Assembly (NCBI RefSeq): GCF_000687145.1
Contig: NZ_JMFG01000016.1
Coordinates: 138 to 64,137, forward strand
Direction of reading: 5' to 3'
DNA from: Thermoanaerobaculum aquaticum
GTDB lineage: Bacteria; Acidobacteriota; Thermoanaerobaculia; Thermoanaerobaculales; Thermoanaerobaculaceae
DNA: 64,000 nucleotides
Part shown: piece by piece, positions 32,067 to 40,345 of the stretch
Layout: every line of letters starts with the position of its first letter
Position numbering within the stretch: the stretch's first letter is position 1
Notes under the pieces: generated by a model
What the model saw: the letters and a program-made list of their open reading frames with translations, nothing else
Told to the model about the DNA's origin: nothing
The model's database searches: none
Position numbers and translations under genes: made by a program

Positions 32067-32448
32067 CGAACGCCCAACGCCTGTGTCTCCCACTTTGGCC
32101 GTGGTGGCGGCCTGGCTGGTGCCGGGGCTGGCCCATCTGCTTCTGGGTCGCAAGCAGCGCGCCGCGGTTTTTGCTCTGGTGGTGGTGGTGAGCTTCGTGG
32201 TGGGGATCCTCTGCCAGGGGGAGCTGATCCTGCCCAAGCCCGGTGATCCCCTTTCCTACTTTGCCACGCTAGCCACCCTGGGCAACGGCGTTTTGTTTTT
32301 TGTTGCCAAGTTTTTGGGCCTGGGGGATGGAGTGCCCACGGCGGTGACCTACGAGTACGGCAACGCGTTCCTGCTCACCGCTGGGGTGATGAACCTGCTT
32401 TTGATGCTGGACGCTTACGATATTGCGGTGGGCAAAAAGGAGTGGTGA
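32053..32448 (+). CDS. Small membrane protein (DUF6677-like)
   Basis: A 131-residue protein with three or four hydrophobic segments and the opening VVAAWLVPGLAHLLLGRKQRA, a pattern found in small membrane proteins of the DUF6677 type. Function is unknown. It overlaps the HIT gene by 14 bp and the next small membrane gene by one base, so it belongs to the same transcript. Confidence 0.72.
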   Translation: MPAASERPTPVSPTLAVVAAWLVPGLAHLLLGRKQRAAVFALVVVVSFVVGILCQGELILPKPGDPLSYFATLATLGNGVLFFVAKFLGLGDGVPTAVTYEYGNAFLLTAGVMNLLLMLDAYDIAVGKKEW

Positions 32449-32627
32449 TGGCTGACCACTTCACGCTCATGACCCTGCACGCTTTGCTGTTGGCGGCGTT
32501 TTTTTCCTTCCTCTGGAAGCGGGATGCCGCCGAGCGACGCCGCTACTTCCTGAAGGTCTTTTTGATTTTGCTCTTGGGTGCGGTGGGGGTGGGTTGGCTC
32601 ATGTACCCGTTTCCCCGCCCTTCCTAG
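32448..32627 (+). CDS. Small membrane protein
   Basis: A 59-residue protein with two hydrophobic helices separated by a basic loop (WKRDAAERRRYFLKV). ATG 32448 shares a base with the preceding stop (TGATG). I do not recognise it. Tight coupling and codon use like its neighbours suggest that it is real. Confidence 0.65.
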   Translation: MADHFTLMTLHALLLAAFFSFLWKRDAAERRRYFLKVFLILLLGAVGVGWLMYPFPRPS

Positions 32628-32628
32628 C

Positions 32629-32964
32629 GTGGGCCTCAAGGTGGTCACAAAACGCCAATACCTGGTGCTTTCGCTGGTTTTAGCGGCCGTTTACCTGTGG
32701 GTCGGCACGCGCCCGCGGCTTCCCCATGCCCTGGGAGTTTTCCCCGATTGGCTGGGCCACGGGTTGGCTTACGGGGTGCTGGCGTGGGTGCTGCGGCGGG
32801 GCATGGACGCTTTTGTTCCGGCGGCTATTGGTGCCACGGGCCACGGGATGCTCCTCGAATGGCTTCAGAGGAGCGTCCCCGGCCGCTCGGCGGAAGTTAC
32901 GGACGTGCTGGCTGATGCTTTGGGCGCCATCCTGGGCGCATGGCTTGTACGTCGCCCATGGTGA
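32629..32964 (+). CDS. VanZ-like membrane protein
   Basis: About 111 residues from GTG 32629, one base after the previous stop; GTG 32641 or 32644 are alternatives. It has four short hydrophobic segments. FPDWLGHGLAYGVLAWVLRR and LLEWLQRSVPGRSAEVTDVLADALGAILG match the VanZ family pattern. The molecular function of VanZ is unclear; related proteins affect glycopeptide sensitivity. It overlaps the lpxB start. Confidence 0.75.
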   Translation: MGLKVVTKRQYLVLSLVLAAVYLWVGTRPRLPHALGVFPDWLGHGLAYGVLAWVLRRGMDAFVPAAIGATGHGMLLEWLQRSVPGRSAEVTDVLADALGAILGAWLVRRPW

Positions 32965-34061
32965 GGGTTTTCCTTTCCGCTGCTGAGGCTTCCGCCGATC
33001 AGCACGGCGCCCATCTCCTCCGGGAGCTGCAAGCGTTGACGACCGTGGAGGCCTGTGGGGTGGGCGGCCAGCGCCTCCGGGAGCAAGGCTTAAAGCCCCT
33101 GGCCACCGCTGAGGAGCTCTCGGTGATGGGGCTTTTCGAGGTGCTGCAGCACCTCCCGCGCTTATGGCGGCTGGCCCGCTACGTGCGGCGGGAGGCTCTG
33201 AGGTTTCGCCCGGATGTGGCGGTGCTCATTGACTCCCCGGACTTCCACTTGCCCCTGGCCCGCCATTTGTCCCGGGCCGGCATCCCGGTGGTGCTTTACG
33301 TTTCCCCGCAGCTTTGGGCTTGGCGTTCCGGGCGGGTGAAGCTCATCCGCCGGGTGGTGCGCAAGGTCCTCTGCATTCTGCCCTTTGAGGTTGACTTTTA
33401 CCGCCAGCACGGGGTGAACGCCAGCTTCGTGGGCCACCCTCTGGTGGACGAGTTGGCGTCTATCCCCCCTGTGGTGGGCCAGGAGCGCAAGCACGCCCTG
33501 GCGCTTTTGCCTGGCTCCCGGCGGCACGAGGTGGAAGCGCTTTTGCCGGTGATGCTGGAAGCTTTTCACCGCCTGCGTGATGAAGATCCGCAGCTTGCGG
33601 GCAAGGTCATCGTGGCCCCCGGTCTTTCTACTGGAGATTTGCAGGCCCTGGCCGGCCCTGACGGCTCCGGCCTGGAGTTCGTGGAAAACCACCGCTACCA
33701 GGAGCTGGCCCAATGTGAGGCAGCCTTCGTGGCTTCCGGAACGGCCACCCTGGTGTGCGCGCTCTTGGGGGTCCCCATGGTGGTGACCTACCGTCTTCAC
33801 CCGTTGTCCTTTGCCCTGGCCTCCTTGCTGGTGAAGGTTCCCCACGTGGGTTTGGTGAACCTGGTAGCCGGGGAGCGGGTGGCTCCGGAGCTGGTGCAGG
33901 ATGCGCTGGATGCCACCTCGCTGGCGGCCGCGGGGCGGGCCCTGCTTGGCGAGGAAGGGGAAATCCAGCGGCGTAAACTGTCGCTGGTGAGGGAAAAGCT
34001 GGGTGGTCCTGGTGCCTCTCGCCGGGCTGCCGAAGAAGTCCTCGAGGTGGCTGGCCGGTGA
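32958..34061 (+). CDS. lpxB: Lipid-A-disaccharide synthase
   Basis: A 367-residue GT19 glycosyltransferase that joins UDP-2,3-diacylglucosamine and lipid X to form the lipid A disaccharide at the inner membrane. Hallmarks are the N terminus VRVFLSAAEASADQHGA, IDSPDFHLPLA near residue 85, YVSPQLWAW near 115, and LLPGSRRHEVE near 185. The first ATG of the frame (32940) is passed over for 32958, which gives the family N terminus. It shows that the organism makes lipid A. Overlaps vanZ-like by 7 bp and msbA by GTGA. Confidence 0.95.
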   Translation: MVRVFLSAAEASADQHGAHLLRELQALTTVEACGVGGQRLREQGLKPLATAEELSVMGLFEVLQHLPRLWRLARYVRREALRFRPDVAVLIDSPDFHLPLARHLSRAGIPVVLYVSPQLWAWRSGRVKLIRRVVRKVLCILPFEVDFYRQHGVNASFVGHPLVDELASIPPVVGQERKHALALLPGSRRHEVEALLPVMLEAFHRLRDEDPQLAGKVIVAPGLSTGDLQALAGPDGSGLEFVENHRYQELAQCEAAFVASGTATLVCALLGVPMVVTYRLHPLSFALASLLVKVPHVGLVNLVAGERVAPELVQDALDATSLAAAGRALLGEEGEIQRRKLSLVREKLGGPGASRRAAEEVLEVAGR

Positions 34062-35911
34062 AGGTCCTTTTGCGTCTTTTGCGCTACACGCGGCCGCATA
34101 TGGGGTGGGCGGCAGTGGCGGTGGTGGGCATGGCTGGGGTGGCGCTGGCCACGGTTTTCCTCATGTACCTGGTGGTGCCGCTTTTTGACAACATGCTGGG
34201 GGCAGGGGCAGCCCAGCAGATCCTGGGCAAGACCGTGGCCGGACAAGCTTCGGCAGCGCCCAAGAAGGCGCCTAACCCCGTCGTGCGCGCGCTCCAGCAC
34301 CAGTTTGAGCGAGCGAGGGACCTGCTTTCCGCCCATTTGCCCTCCGACCGCTGGTCGCTGGCGGTGCTGGTGTTGCTCACGGTTTTTGTAAAGAACGCCC
34401 TCACCTACTTTGGGCATTACGCCTTTTACCGAACGGGTCTGGCCACCGTCAAGGACTTGCGGGACCAGCTGGTGGATGCCCTGTTGCGGCAATCCCCGGC
34501 GTACTTTCAAAAGCAACCCACAGCGGTGCTCATGTCCCGCGTCACCAACGACGTGGAGCAAATCACCGCGGCGATTTCTGATCGCTTCGGGGATCTCTTC
34601 CAGGATTCCTTCACGGTGGTGGGGCTTTTGGTGTACGCCTTTTCGTTGAACTTCCGCTTTGCCCTGGCGGCGCTGGTGGTGGCCCCGCTGCTCATTGCCC
34701 CCATTTGGCACTTTTCCCGCAAGCTCCGCAAGCGCTCCCACCAAAGCCAGCAGCGCTTGGGGGAGATGAACACCGTTTTGGACGAGGTGTTCAAGGGCCA
34801 TCGGGTGGTGCAAGCCTTTGGCATGGAGCGCTTCGAATCGGCCCGTTTCCGCGAGGCCACCCGCCGCCACTTCAAGGCCAACCTCAAAGCCCGCAAGGTG
34901 CAAGCGCTTAACGCGCCGGTGATGGAGGTGCTGGGGGTGGCCGGCGCCATGGCCCTCATTGGATACGCTTCGCACCTGATTTCCCGCGGGGAGATGACCG
35001 TAGGGCTCTTCACCTCGTTTTTGTTTGCCCTCTACGGGATGTACAACCCCATCAAGCGGCTGAACAAGCTCAACCTGGCGATGCAAATGGCCATTGCCGC
35101 CGGCGAGCGGGTCTTTGCGGTGGTGGACGCGCCGGTGCTCATTGCTGACAAACCCGGCGCCAGGCCGTTTACGGGTTTGCGAGAGGCTATCCGCTTCGAG
35201 GGCGTTTCCTTTGCCTACGAGCCGGAAAAACCGGTGCTGCGGGACTTCAACCTGGTGATTCCCGCCGGCAAGGTGGTGGCCCTGGTGGGCCCTTCGGGGG
35301 CGGGAAAGTCCACCGTGGCCCAGCTTTTGCCGCGGTTTTGGGATGTGGATTCAGGCGTGATCACCGCCGATGGTGTGGACATCCGCGAGTTTACGCTGGC
35401 CTCCTGGCGGGCGGCTATCGGCTTGGTTACGCAAGAGACGGTGCTCTTCAACACCACCATTCGCGCCAACATCGCCTACGGTCAGGAGCGCGTTGACGAA
35501 GAAAGGCTTCGGGCCTGCGCTCGCGCGGCTTTTGCCGAGGAGTTCATCCTGGAGTTCCCCGAGGGCTACGACACGGTGGTGGGGGAAGCGGGGGTCAAGC
35601 TCTCCGGCGGCCAGCGGCAGCGCATTGCCGTGGCCCGGGCGCTCTACAAGGACCCACCGATCCTCATCCTCGACGAGGCCACCTCGGCTTTGGATGCGGA
35701 AGCCGAGGCGGTGGTGCAAAAGGCGTTGGAGAACCTCATGCGCGGCCGCACCACGCTGGTCATCGCCCACCGCTTGGCCACCGTCCGCAACGCCGATTGG
35801 ATTGCGGTGATGGATCAAGGCAAGGTGGTGGAGGAAGGCACACACGGGGAGCTTATGGCCCGGGGCGGGCTTTACGCCCGCTTGGCGGAGCTGCAGGGGC
35901 TTTCCGAATGA
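34058..35911 (+). CDS. msbA: Lipid A export ABC transporter MsbA-like
   Basis: A 617-residue type IV ABC exporter with fused domains. The membrane domain (about 1-340) has six helices and an insertion around residues 50-100 (an Ala-Pro-rich loop then a helix) between helices 1 and 2. The ATPase has Walker A GPSGAGKST at 411-419, signature LSGGQ at 515-519 and Walker B ILDEATSALD with D539-E540. Position right after lpxB supports flipping of lipid A core across the inner membrane, though related exporters carry other lipids. GTG 34058 start. Confidence 0.88.
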   Translation: MKVLLRLLRYTRPHMGWAAVAVVGMAGVALATVFLMYLVVPLFDNMLGAGAAQQILGKTVAGQASAAPKKAPNPVVRALQHQFERARDLLSAHLPSDRWSLAVLVLLTVFVKNALTYFGHYAFYRTGLATVKDLRDQLVDALLRQSPAYFQKQPTAVLMSRVTNDVEQITAAISDRFGDLFQDSFTVVGLLVYAFSLNFRFALAALVVAPLLIAPIWHFSRKLRKRSHQSQQRLGEMNTVLDEVFKGHRVVQAFGMERFESARFREATRRHFKANLKARKVQALNAPVMEVLGVAGAMALIGYASHLISRGEMTVGLFTSFLFALYGMYNPIKRLNKLNLAMQMAIAAGERVFAVVDAPVLIADKPGARPFTGLREAIRFEGVSFAYEPEKPVLRDFNLVIPAGKVVALVGPSGAGKSTVAQLLPRFWDVDSGVITADGVDIREFTLASWRAAIGLVTQETVLFNTTIRANIAYGQERVDEERLRACARAAFAEEFILEFPEGYDTVVGEAGVKLSGGQRQRIAVARALYKDPPILILDEATSALDAEAEAVVQKALENLMRGRTTLVIAHRLATVRNADWIAVMDQGKVVEEGTHGELMARGGLYARLAELQGLSE

Positions 35912-36792
35912 GCGGGCGGCTTTACTCCATGACCGGCCTGGGGGAAGCGGCAGGTGCCGTTTCCCCGCGGCTTTCCGCGCGGGTGCGGGTGTGGTCGGTG
36001 AACTCCAGGGGCTTGGAGATCAACCTGCGCTTTCTGCCCCGGGGCGATTACCCCGAGCTGGAGCTGGCCTGCCGGCGGGAGGTCGGCACCCGGATCAGCC
36101 GCGGCCGGGTGAGCCTGGTCTTGGAGCTTAAGCGCACCGACTGGCAGCAGGCTCTGCGGTTGAACTGGGAGGTGGCGAAGGCCTTGGCCCAGCAGCTGCA
36201 GGCTAAGCCTGCCGAGCTGGAGCTGGCGCCCCTGCACTTTGGGGAGCTTTTGGCGGTTCCCGGTTTTGTGGAGGCGAGCGAGGAGGCACTGACCCCCGAA
36301 GAGCAGGAGGGGGTGCTGGGCCTGTTGGGCGAAGCGCTTGAGGCGCTTGCCGCCGCCCGCGCCCGGGAAGCGGAGCTTTTGCTTCCCTCCTTGCAAAGGG
36401 AGCTGGCGGTGGTGGAGGGGTTTGCGGAGTTTCTGGCCAGGGAAGGGGAGGGTCTGCGCCAGGCCCTGTACCGGCGGCTTTTGGAGCGGGTTTCAGGTTT
36501 GCGTTCGGAAGGGGTGGACGAGCTGCGGCTGGCGCAGGAAGCGGCGCTGTTGGCGGAGCGCAGCGATGTGGCCGAGGAGCAGAGCAGGCTTCTGGCCCAT
36601 GTGGCGCACTTTCGCGGGCTTCTGGCGGAAGGAGGCGCGGTGGGCCGCAAGCTGGATTTTTTGGTGCAGGAAATGCTGCGGGAGCTGAACACCGCCGGCT
36701 CCAAGCTGCGGGAAGTGGGAGTGGGCGAAAGGCTGGTGGAGGCCAAGGCGGCGGTGGAGCGCCTGCGGGAGCAGTGCGCCAACCTCGAGTAG
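35908..36792 (+). CDS. yicC: YicC-family endoribonuclease
   Basis: A 294-residue YicC/YloC-family protein. The start MSGRLYSMTGLGEA, the early VNSRGLEINLRF segment and the C-terminal DUF1732 region (VGRKLDFLVQEMLRELNTAGSK) are diagnostic. YicC of E. coli is a cation-dependent RNase that affects sRNA turnover. Overlap with msbA is ATGA. Often this family lies before gmk and rpoZ; here the plus-strand operon ends and two hairpins follow. Confidence 0.92.
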   Translation: MSGRLYSMTGLGEAAGAVSPRLSARVRVWSVNSRGLEINLRFLPRGDYPELELACRREVGTRISRGRVSLVLELKRTDWQQALRLNWEVAKALAQQLQAKPAELELAPLHFGELLAVPGFVEASEEALTPEEQEGVLGLLGEALEALAAARAREAELLLPSLQRELAVVEGFAEFLAREGEGLRQALYRRLLERVSGLRSEGVDELRLAQEAALLAERSDVAEEQSRLLAHVAHFRGLLAEGGAVGRKLDFLVQEMLRELNTAGSKLREVGVGERLVEAKAAVERLREQCANLE

Positions 36793-36857
36793 GGGCGACC
36801 GGCAGGTCGCCCACAACGATAAGGGGTACAGCGTGGGGGCGACTGGCGGGTCGCCCC
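36793..36857. repeat. Pair of near-identical GGGCGAC hairpins
   Basis: Hairpin 1: GGGCGACC (36793-36800), loop GGCA, GGTCGCCC (36805-36812). Hairpin 2: GGGGCGAC (36836-36843), loop TGGCGG, GTCGCCCC (36850-36857) followed by TTTCT. They lie between convergent genes yicC and the TonB receptor. They may be REP-like repeat units that also serve as a weak terminator. Confidence 0.6.
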
Positions 36858-36866
36858 TTTCTCCCA

Positions 36867-39056
36867 TCAAAAAACCAGCTGGTACCGCACCGACACGTTG
36901 CGCCCGGGTAGCGGGCTTTTTTCTTTGAAAAACGAGGTGTGGTTGAGGGCCTTGGCGTCGGTGAGGTTAGCCCCCTGCAGCCAGAGGATGTGGGCGGTGC
37001 GTTGGCCGGCCAGGCGAAAGCCCACGGCGGCATCCACAAGGGTGTAGCCGGGCGTTAGTGTTTCCCACTGGGAAATGCGCGTGGCCGCCAGCACCCTTTG
37101 CAGGCCCAACCGCAGGTTCCAGGGATCGACGTGCCACTCCAGGCGGGCAAACAGGCGCGCCGGAGGTATCCTCGGCAGGTTTCCACCCCTTCCTTGCAGC
37201 TCGCCGCGGACCATATCGCCACCGTAGGTGAGCTCCAGGTGGGATGCGGGGTCGGTGAGGAGGTCCCAATGGCCGGAAAGCTCCGCACCCCAGAAACGGG
37301 CATCGGCCTGGCGGAAGACAGCTACCGGAAGGTCCTCTACAACTTCACCGGTGAGGTTCTGGAACGTGAAGTTGGCCACCTCAGCGCGGAACAGGTTGAG
37401 CTGCAGGGAATGGCGGGCGATGGACCAGCGCACCCCCACTTCCCCGTGCCGGTTTCGTTCCAACTGCAAGCGGTCATCGCCCACCTCAAAAAGGCCGGTA
37501 GCGGCATGGGGGCCGTGGGAGTAAAGCTCTTCCGGATTGGGGGCCTTGCCGGTGTAACCTAGCGAGGCGTAAAGCTTGAGGTTGTCCGAAAGCTTGAAAG
37601 TGGCCGAGGTGGTGAGGCTGGCAAAATCAAAACCGCGACGGGGGTTTTCTCCCCGGGGGTCGTGGCGCACGTGATCCCACCGGGCTCCCAGCTCCCAGTG
37701 AACCCGCCCCGCATCGCCGTGTTCCCAGAGGAAAACCGCGGCTTTCTGGGATTGGGTGTGAGGCAGATAGCTCTCCTCGCCTTTAACCTGTAAATCCCGG
37801 CTTTGCCCTTCCCACCCGAGGATGCCGGAAAAGCCGAAAATAGCGTCATGGTGCAGCTCCAGACGAGCGGAGGTTTGCTGGTTTTGCACGCGGGTTCCCA
37901 CCTCGTCCCCTTCGTACTCCTGGTGGTGGTAGTCCACCTGTGCCACACCGAAGCGCACGCGGGTTAGCGCTCCCCAGGATAACGGCAGCTCCCCCCGCGC
38001 TTCCCACCTTTGCCGGAAAAGCGCCACGTGGACGTTTTCTTCCACGGGGCTGCCGTAGGTGCTCTGGTGGCGATCGAAGCCTACGCCTAAAAACCCGCCG
38101 TCCGTGAAGCGGGCAAGGCCGATGCTGGCATCGTCGCTGTCGGCAAAGCTGTTTTTGACCTTTCCCCAGGCGCTGCGGTAATCGTTTTGACGTTGGCTGC
38201 TGCCGGTGGCTTGCCAGCTCCATGCTCCTCGCTGGCCCTGGAGGTTGGCCGCGAGCGCCCTTTGCCAGCCGTTGGAGCCCACCGACCACCAGGTTTGCCC
38301 CAAAAGCGGGGCATCGGCGGGGGATTGCGGTACCGGGCCACCCACGGTGTTCACCACGCCACCCAGGGTTTCGGTGCCGTAAAGCAGGGCGGCGGGACCC
38401 CGCAGCACCTCCACCCGGTCGAGACCGAAGGGGGTGAGTGCCACGCCGTGATCCGGGCTGGTGTCGGAAGCATCGCCCACGTCCAGCCCCGACTGCAGGA
38501 TGCGCACCCGGTCACCCCCTTGCCCGCGCAAAAGCGGGCGGCTGGCCCCGGGGGCGTAGAAGCTTGCGGTCACCCCTGGCTGCTCCCGTAACGTCTCGCC
38601 CAGGCTGGGCTGGGCTGCCAAAAGCAGCGTATCGCCGGTCAAGACCGAAACCGGCCTTGCGGTTTCCGTCATCTTTTCGGGATGGGCGGCGGAAACCAAA
38701 ACCTCCTCGTGGAAGGTGGCCGGCTGTACCTGCAGGACCAAGAAAAGCTCGCCACCCGGCGTGACTGCTTGCTCTTGGGAGGCGGTTTCCCCGGTGGGTG
38801 TGGTTGCCTGCACCAGGTAGCGCCCGGGCTTGAGACCCTCAAGCCGCGCTTGGCCCTGGGAGTTGGTACGGGCGCGGAAAGGCATTCCCACGATGGTGAC
38901 TTCCGCGTCGGCCACCGCTTGCTTTTGAGCGGTGACCACCGTGACCACCAGCGTGGCGGTTTCTCTGGCGGTAGGGTTCGCCACCGCGTGGCTCTCGCTG
39001 ACAACGAACATCAACAAACATGCCAAGAGGCATGAAATCAAAGGCTTTCGTTTCAT
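36867..39056 (-). CDS. TonB-dependent outer-membrane receptor (ZnuD-like)
   Basis: A 729-residue receptor with a signal peptide (1-26, ending ESHAVA), a carboxypeptidase-like regulatory domain (about 34-112), a plug domain (about 125-240: LLRGQGGDRVRIL, LDRVEVLRGPAALLYG) and a 22-strand barrel ending in Phe (RYQLVF). It imports a metal or metal complex using TonB energy. The His-containing loops (YDHHQEYEGDE-like region near 370) and the upstream Cys/His protein suggest zinc or copper rather than siderophore, by analogy with ZnuD; this is inference. Confidence 0.88.
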   Translation of the reverse strand: MKRKPLISCLLACLLMFVVSESHAVANPTARETATLVVTVVTAQKQAVADAEVTIVGMPFRARTNSQGQARLEGLKPGRYLVQATTPTGETASQEQAVTPGGELFLVLQVQPATFHEEVLVSAAHPEKMTETARPVSVLTGDTLLLAAQPSLGETLREQPGVTASFYAPGASRPLLRGQGGDRVRILQSGLDVGDASDTSPDHGVALTPFGLDRVEVLRGPAALLYGTETLGGVVNTVGGPVPQSPADAPLLGQTWWSVGSNGWQRALAANLQGQRGAWSWQATGSSQRQNDYRSAWGKVKNSFADSDDASIGLARFTDGGFLGVGFDRHQSTYGSPVEENVHVALFRQRWEARGELPLSWGALTRVRFGVAQVDYHHQEYEGDEVGTRVQNQQTSARLELHHDAIFGFSGILGWEGQSRDLQVKGEESYLPHTQSQKAAVFLWEHGDAGRVHWELGARWDHVRHDPRGENPRRGFDFASLTTSATFKLSDNLKLYASLGYTGKAPNPEELYSHGPHAATGLFEVGDDRLQLERNRHGEVGVRWSIARHSLQLNLFRAEVANFTFQNLTGEVVEDLPVAVFRQADARFWGAELSGHWDLLTDPASHLELTYGGDMVRGELQGRGGNLPRIPPARLFARLEWHVDPWNLRLGLQRVLAATRISQWETLTPGYTLVDAAVGFRLAGQRTAHILWLQGANLTDAKALNHTSFFKEKSPLPGRNVSVRYQLVF

Positions 39057-39122
39057 GGCTTGCTCCTTATCTGCTTAGCAAAAGCGGCTTTTTCGTGCGT
39101 TAGGAGTGAAAAAAGCTAGAGG

Positions 39123-39431
39123 CTAAGCAGGAGGAGCACGGGGTTGGCCGGGAAAGCGGAAGGCCGCCGGAGCTGGCGTGAAGCTTTCCCCATGGAAGGG
39201 CGAAACCAGCGGTGGAAGCCCGAGGGAGAAGGTGCTTTCGGGCGCCAGAGCCTGGCCGTGGGGTATGGAGCAGTGAAAACAGCGATGCACCGGCGAGGAG
39301 GAAGAGGGCGTGGCCTTGAAAGAGCAGCTACTGGCTTGGGCGTGAATATGGGGCAGCGCCTGCACGCTCCCGTACAGCAGGAAAAGCGCGGCCAAACCGA
39401 GCCGGAAGCGGCGCAACGCGACCTGCATCAC
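39123..39431 (-). CDS. Small exported Cys/His protein upstream of the TonB receptor
   Basis: About 102 residues: a signal peptide (RFRLGLAALFLLYGSVQA) then HIHAQASSCSFKAT, VHRCFHCSIPHG and a proline-rich tail. The His and Cys spacing (HxH, C-x2-C-like RCFHC, PHG) looks able to bind a metal such as copper or zinc. It resembles in organisation the small DUF2946-type proteins that precede metal TonB receptors, but I cannot assign the family. It lies 66 bp upstream of the receptor on the same strand. The first codon may be either of two adjacent ATGs (39431 or 39428). Confidence 0.6.
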   Translation of the reverse strand: MMQVALRRFRLGLAALFLLYGSVQALPHIHAQASSCSFKATPSSSSPVHRCFHCSIPHGQALAPESTFSLGLPPLVSPFHGESFTPAPAAFRFPGQPRAPPA

Positions 39432-39631
39432 GATCTCAAGTTTAACACCTGCCCTCGGTTGTCCAGCCCCAACGGGGCAGTATGGCGACCCTGGCGACCC
39501 CCGAGGCCGGCTGGCGGGAGAAAGAAGGCGAGCGGTCGATGGTGTTGCAGAAATATCGAAAACAGGATCGTTACGACCATTGGTGTCTCATTTCGATTTT
39601 TCCCTAAATGTGATTTTGCGACTCGAAACCA

Positions 39632-39660
39632 TTGACAACAATTTTCCGTCTCGCTAGCAT
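39632..39660 (+). promoter_or_regulatory. Promoter of the respiratory (act-cox) operon
   Basis: TTGACA (39632-39637), a 17-bp spacer and TAGCAT (39655-39660): a near-consensus promoter. GTG 39669 is 8 nt after the -10 box, so the operon mRNA would start at or next to the first codon. The region from 39432 to here holds no other gene. Confidence 0.7.
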
Positions 39661-39668
39661 GCGCGATC

Positions 39669-40334
39669 GTGAGCGAACACGGGCGGTCTCGGTGGGTTTT
39701 CCCCTCTTGGACAAACCAGCTGCGGGTGGTGGTGGGCGTGGCTCTGGTGGTGGTCCCGGTGTACCTGGTGGTGCTGGTGGGCTACGGGGCTTCCCCGCGT
39801 ACCACCGATGTGGGCTATGCCCCGGAGCAACCGGTTCCCTACAGCCACGCCTTGCACGTGGGTCAGCTGGGTTTGGATTGCAGGTACTGCCACAACACCG
39901 TGGAGGTGGCGGCCAAAGCCGCCATCCCTCCCACCCAAACCTGCATGAACTGCCATGCGCGGGTGCGGGCCACCAGCCCCAAGCTGATTTCGGTGCGGGA
40001 GAGCTACGCCACCGGTATGCCCATCCCCTGGGTGCGGGTCCACGACTTGCCGGACTACGTGTACTTTGACCATTCGGCCCACGTGCGACGGGGTGTGGGG
40101 TGTGTGTCCTGCCACGGGCGGGTGGACACCATGGAGGTGGTGCGGCAGGTGGAGCCGCTCTCCATGGGCTGGTGTTTGGATTGCCACCGCAACCCTGAAC
40201 CCCACCTGCGGCCACCGGAGCTGGTCACCAGCATGGATTGGGTTCCCCCTGAAAAGCCGGAGGTTTACGGACGGCGCTTACGGGAGCAGCTGGGCGTTCG
40301 CCCCTCCACCGACTGCTGGACCTGTCACCGCTAG
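39669..40334 (+). CDS. actA: Alternative complex III subunit ActA (pentaheme cytochrome c)
   Basis: A 221-residue multiheme cytochrome with a single N-terminal membrane anchor (about residues 18-40). Five CxxCH heme sites start at C71 (CRYCH), C92 (CMNCH), C145 (CVSCH), C169 (CLDCH) and C216 (CWTCH), the count expected for ActA. It passes electrons within alternative complex III, which oxidises menaquinol and reduces cytochrome c or the oxidase. GTG 39669 is favoured by the promoter position; there is no ribosome site. Confidence 0.93.
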   Translation: MSEHGRSRWVFPSWTNQLRVVVGVALVVVPVYLVVLVGYGASPRTTDVGYAPEQPVPYSHALHVGQLGLDCRYCHNTVEVAAKAAIPPTQTCMNCHARVRATSPKLISVRESYATGMPIPWVRVHDLPDYVYFDHSAHVRRGVGCVSCHGRVDTMEVVRQVEPLSMGWCLDCHRNPEPHLRPPELVTSMDWVPPEKPEVYGRRLREQLGVRPSTDCWTCHR

Positions 40335-40345
40335 GAGGAAACGGC

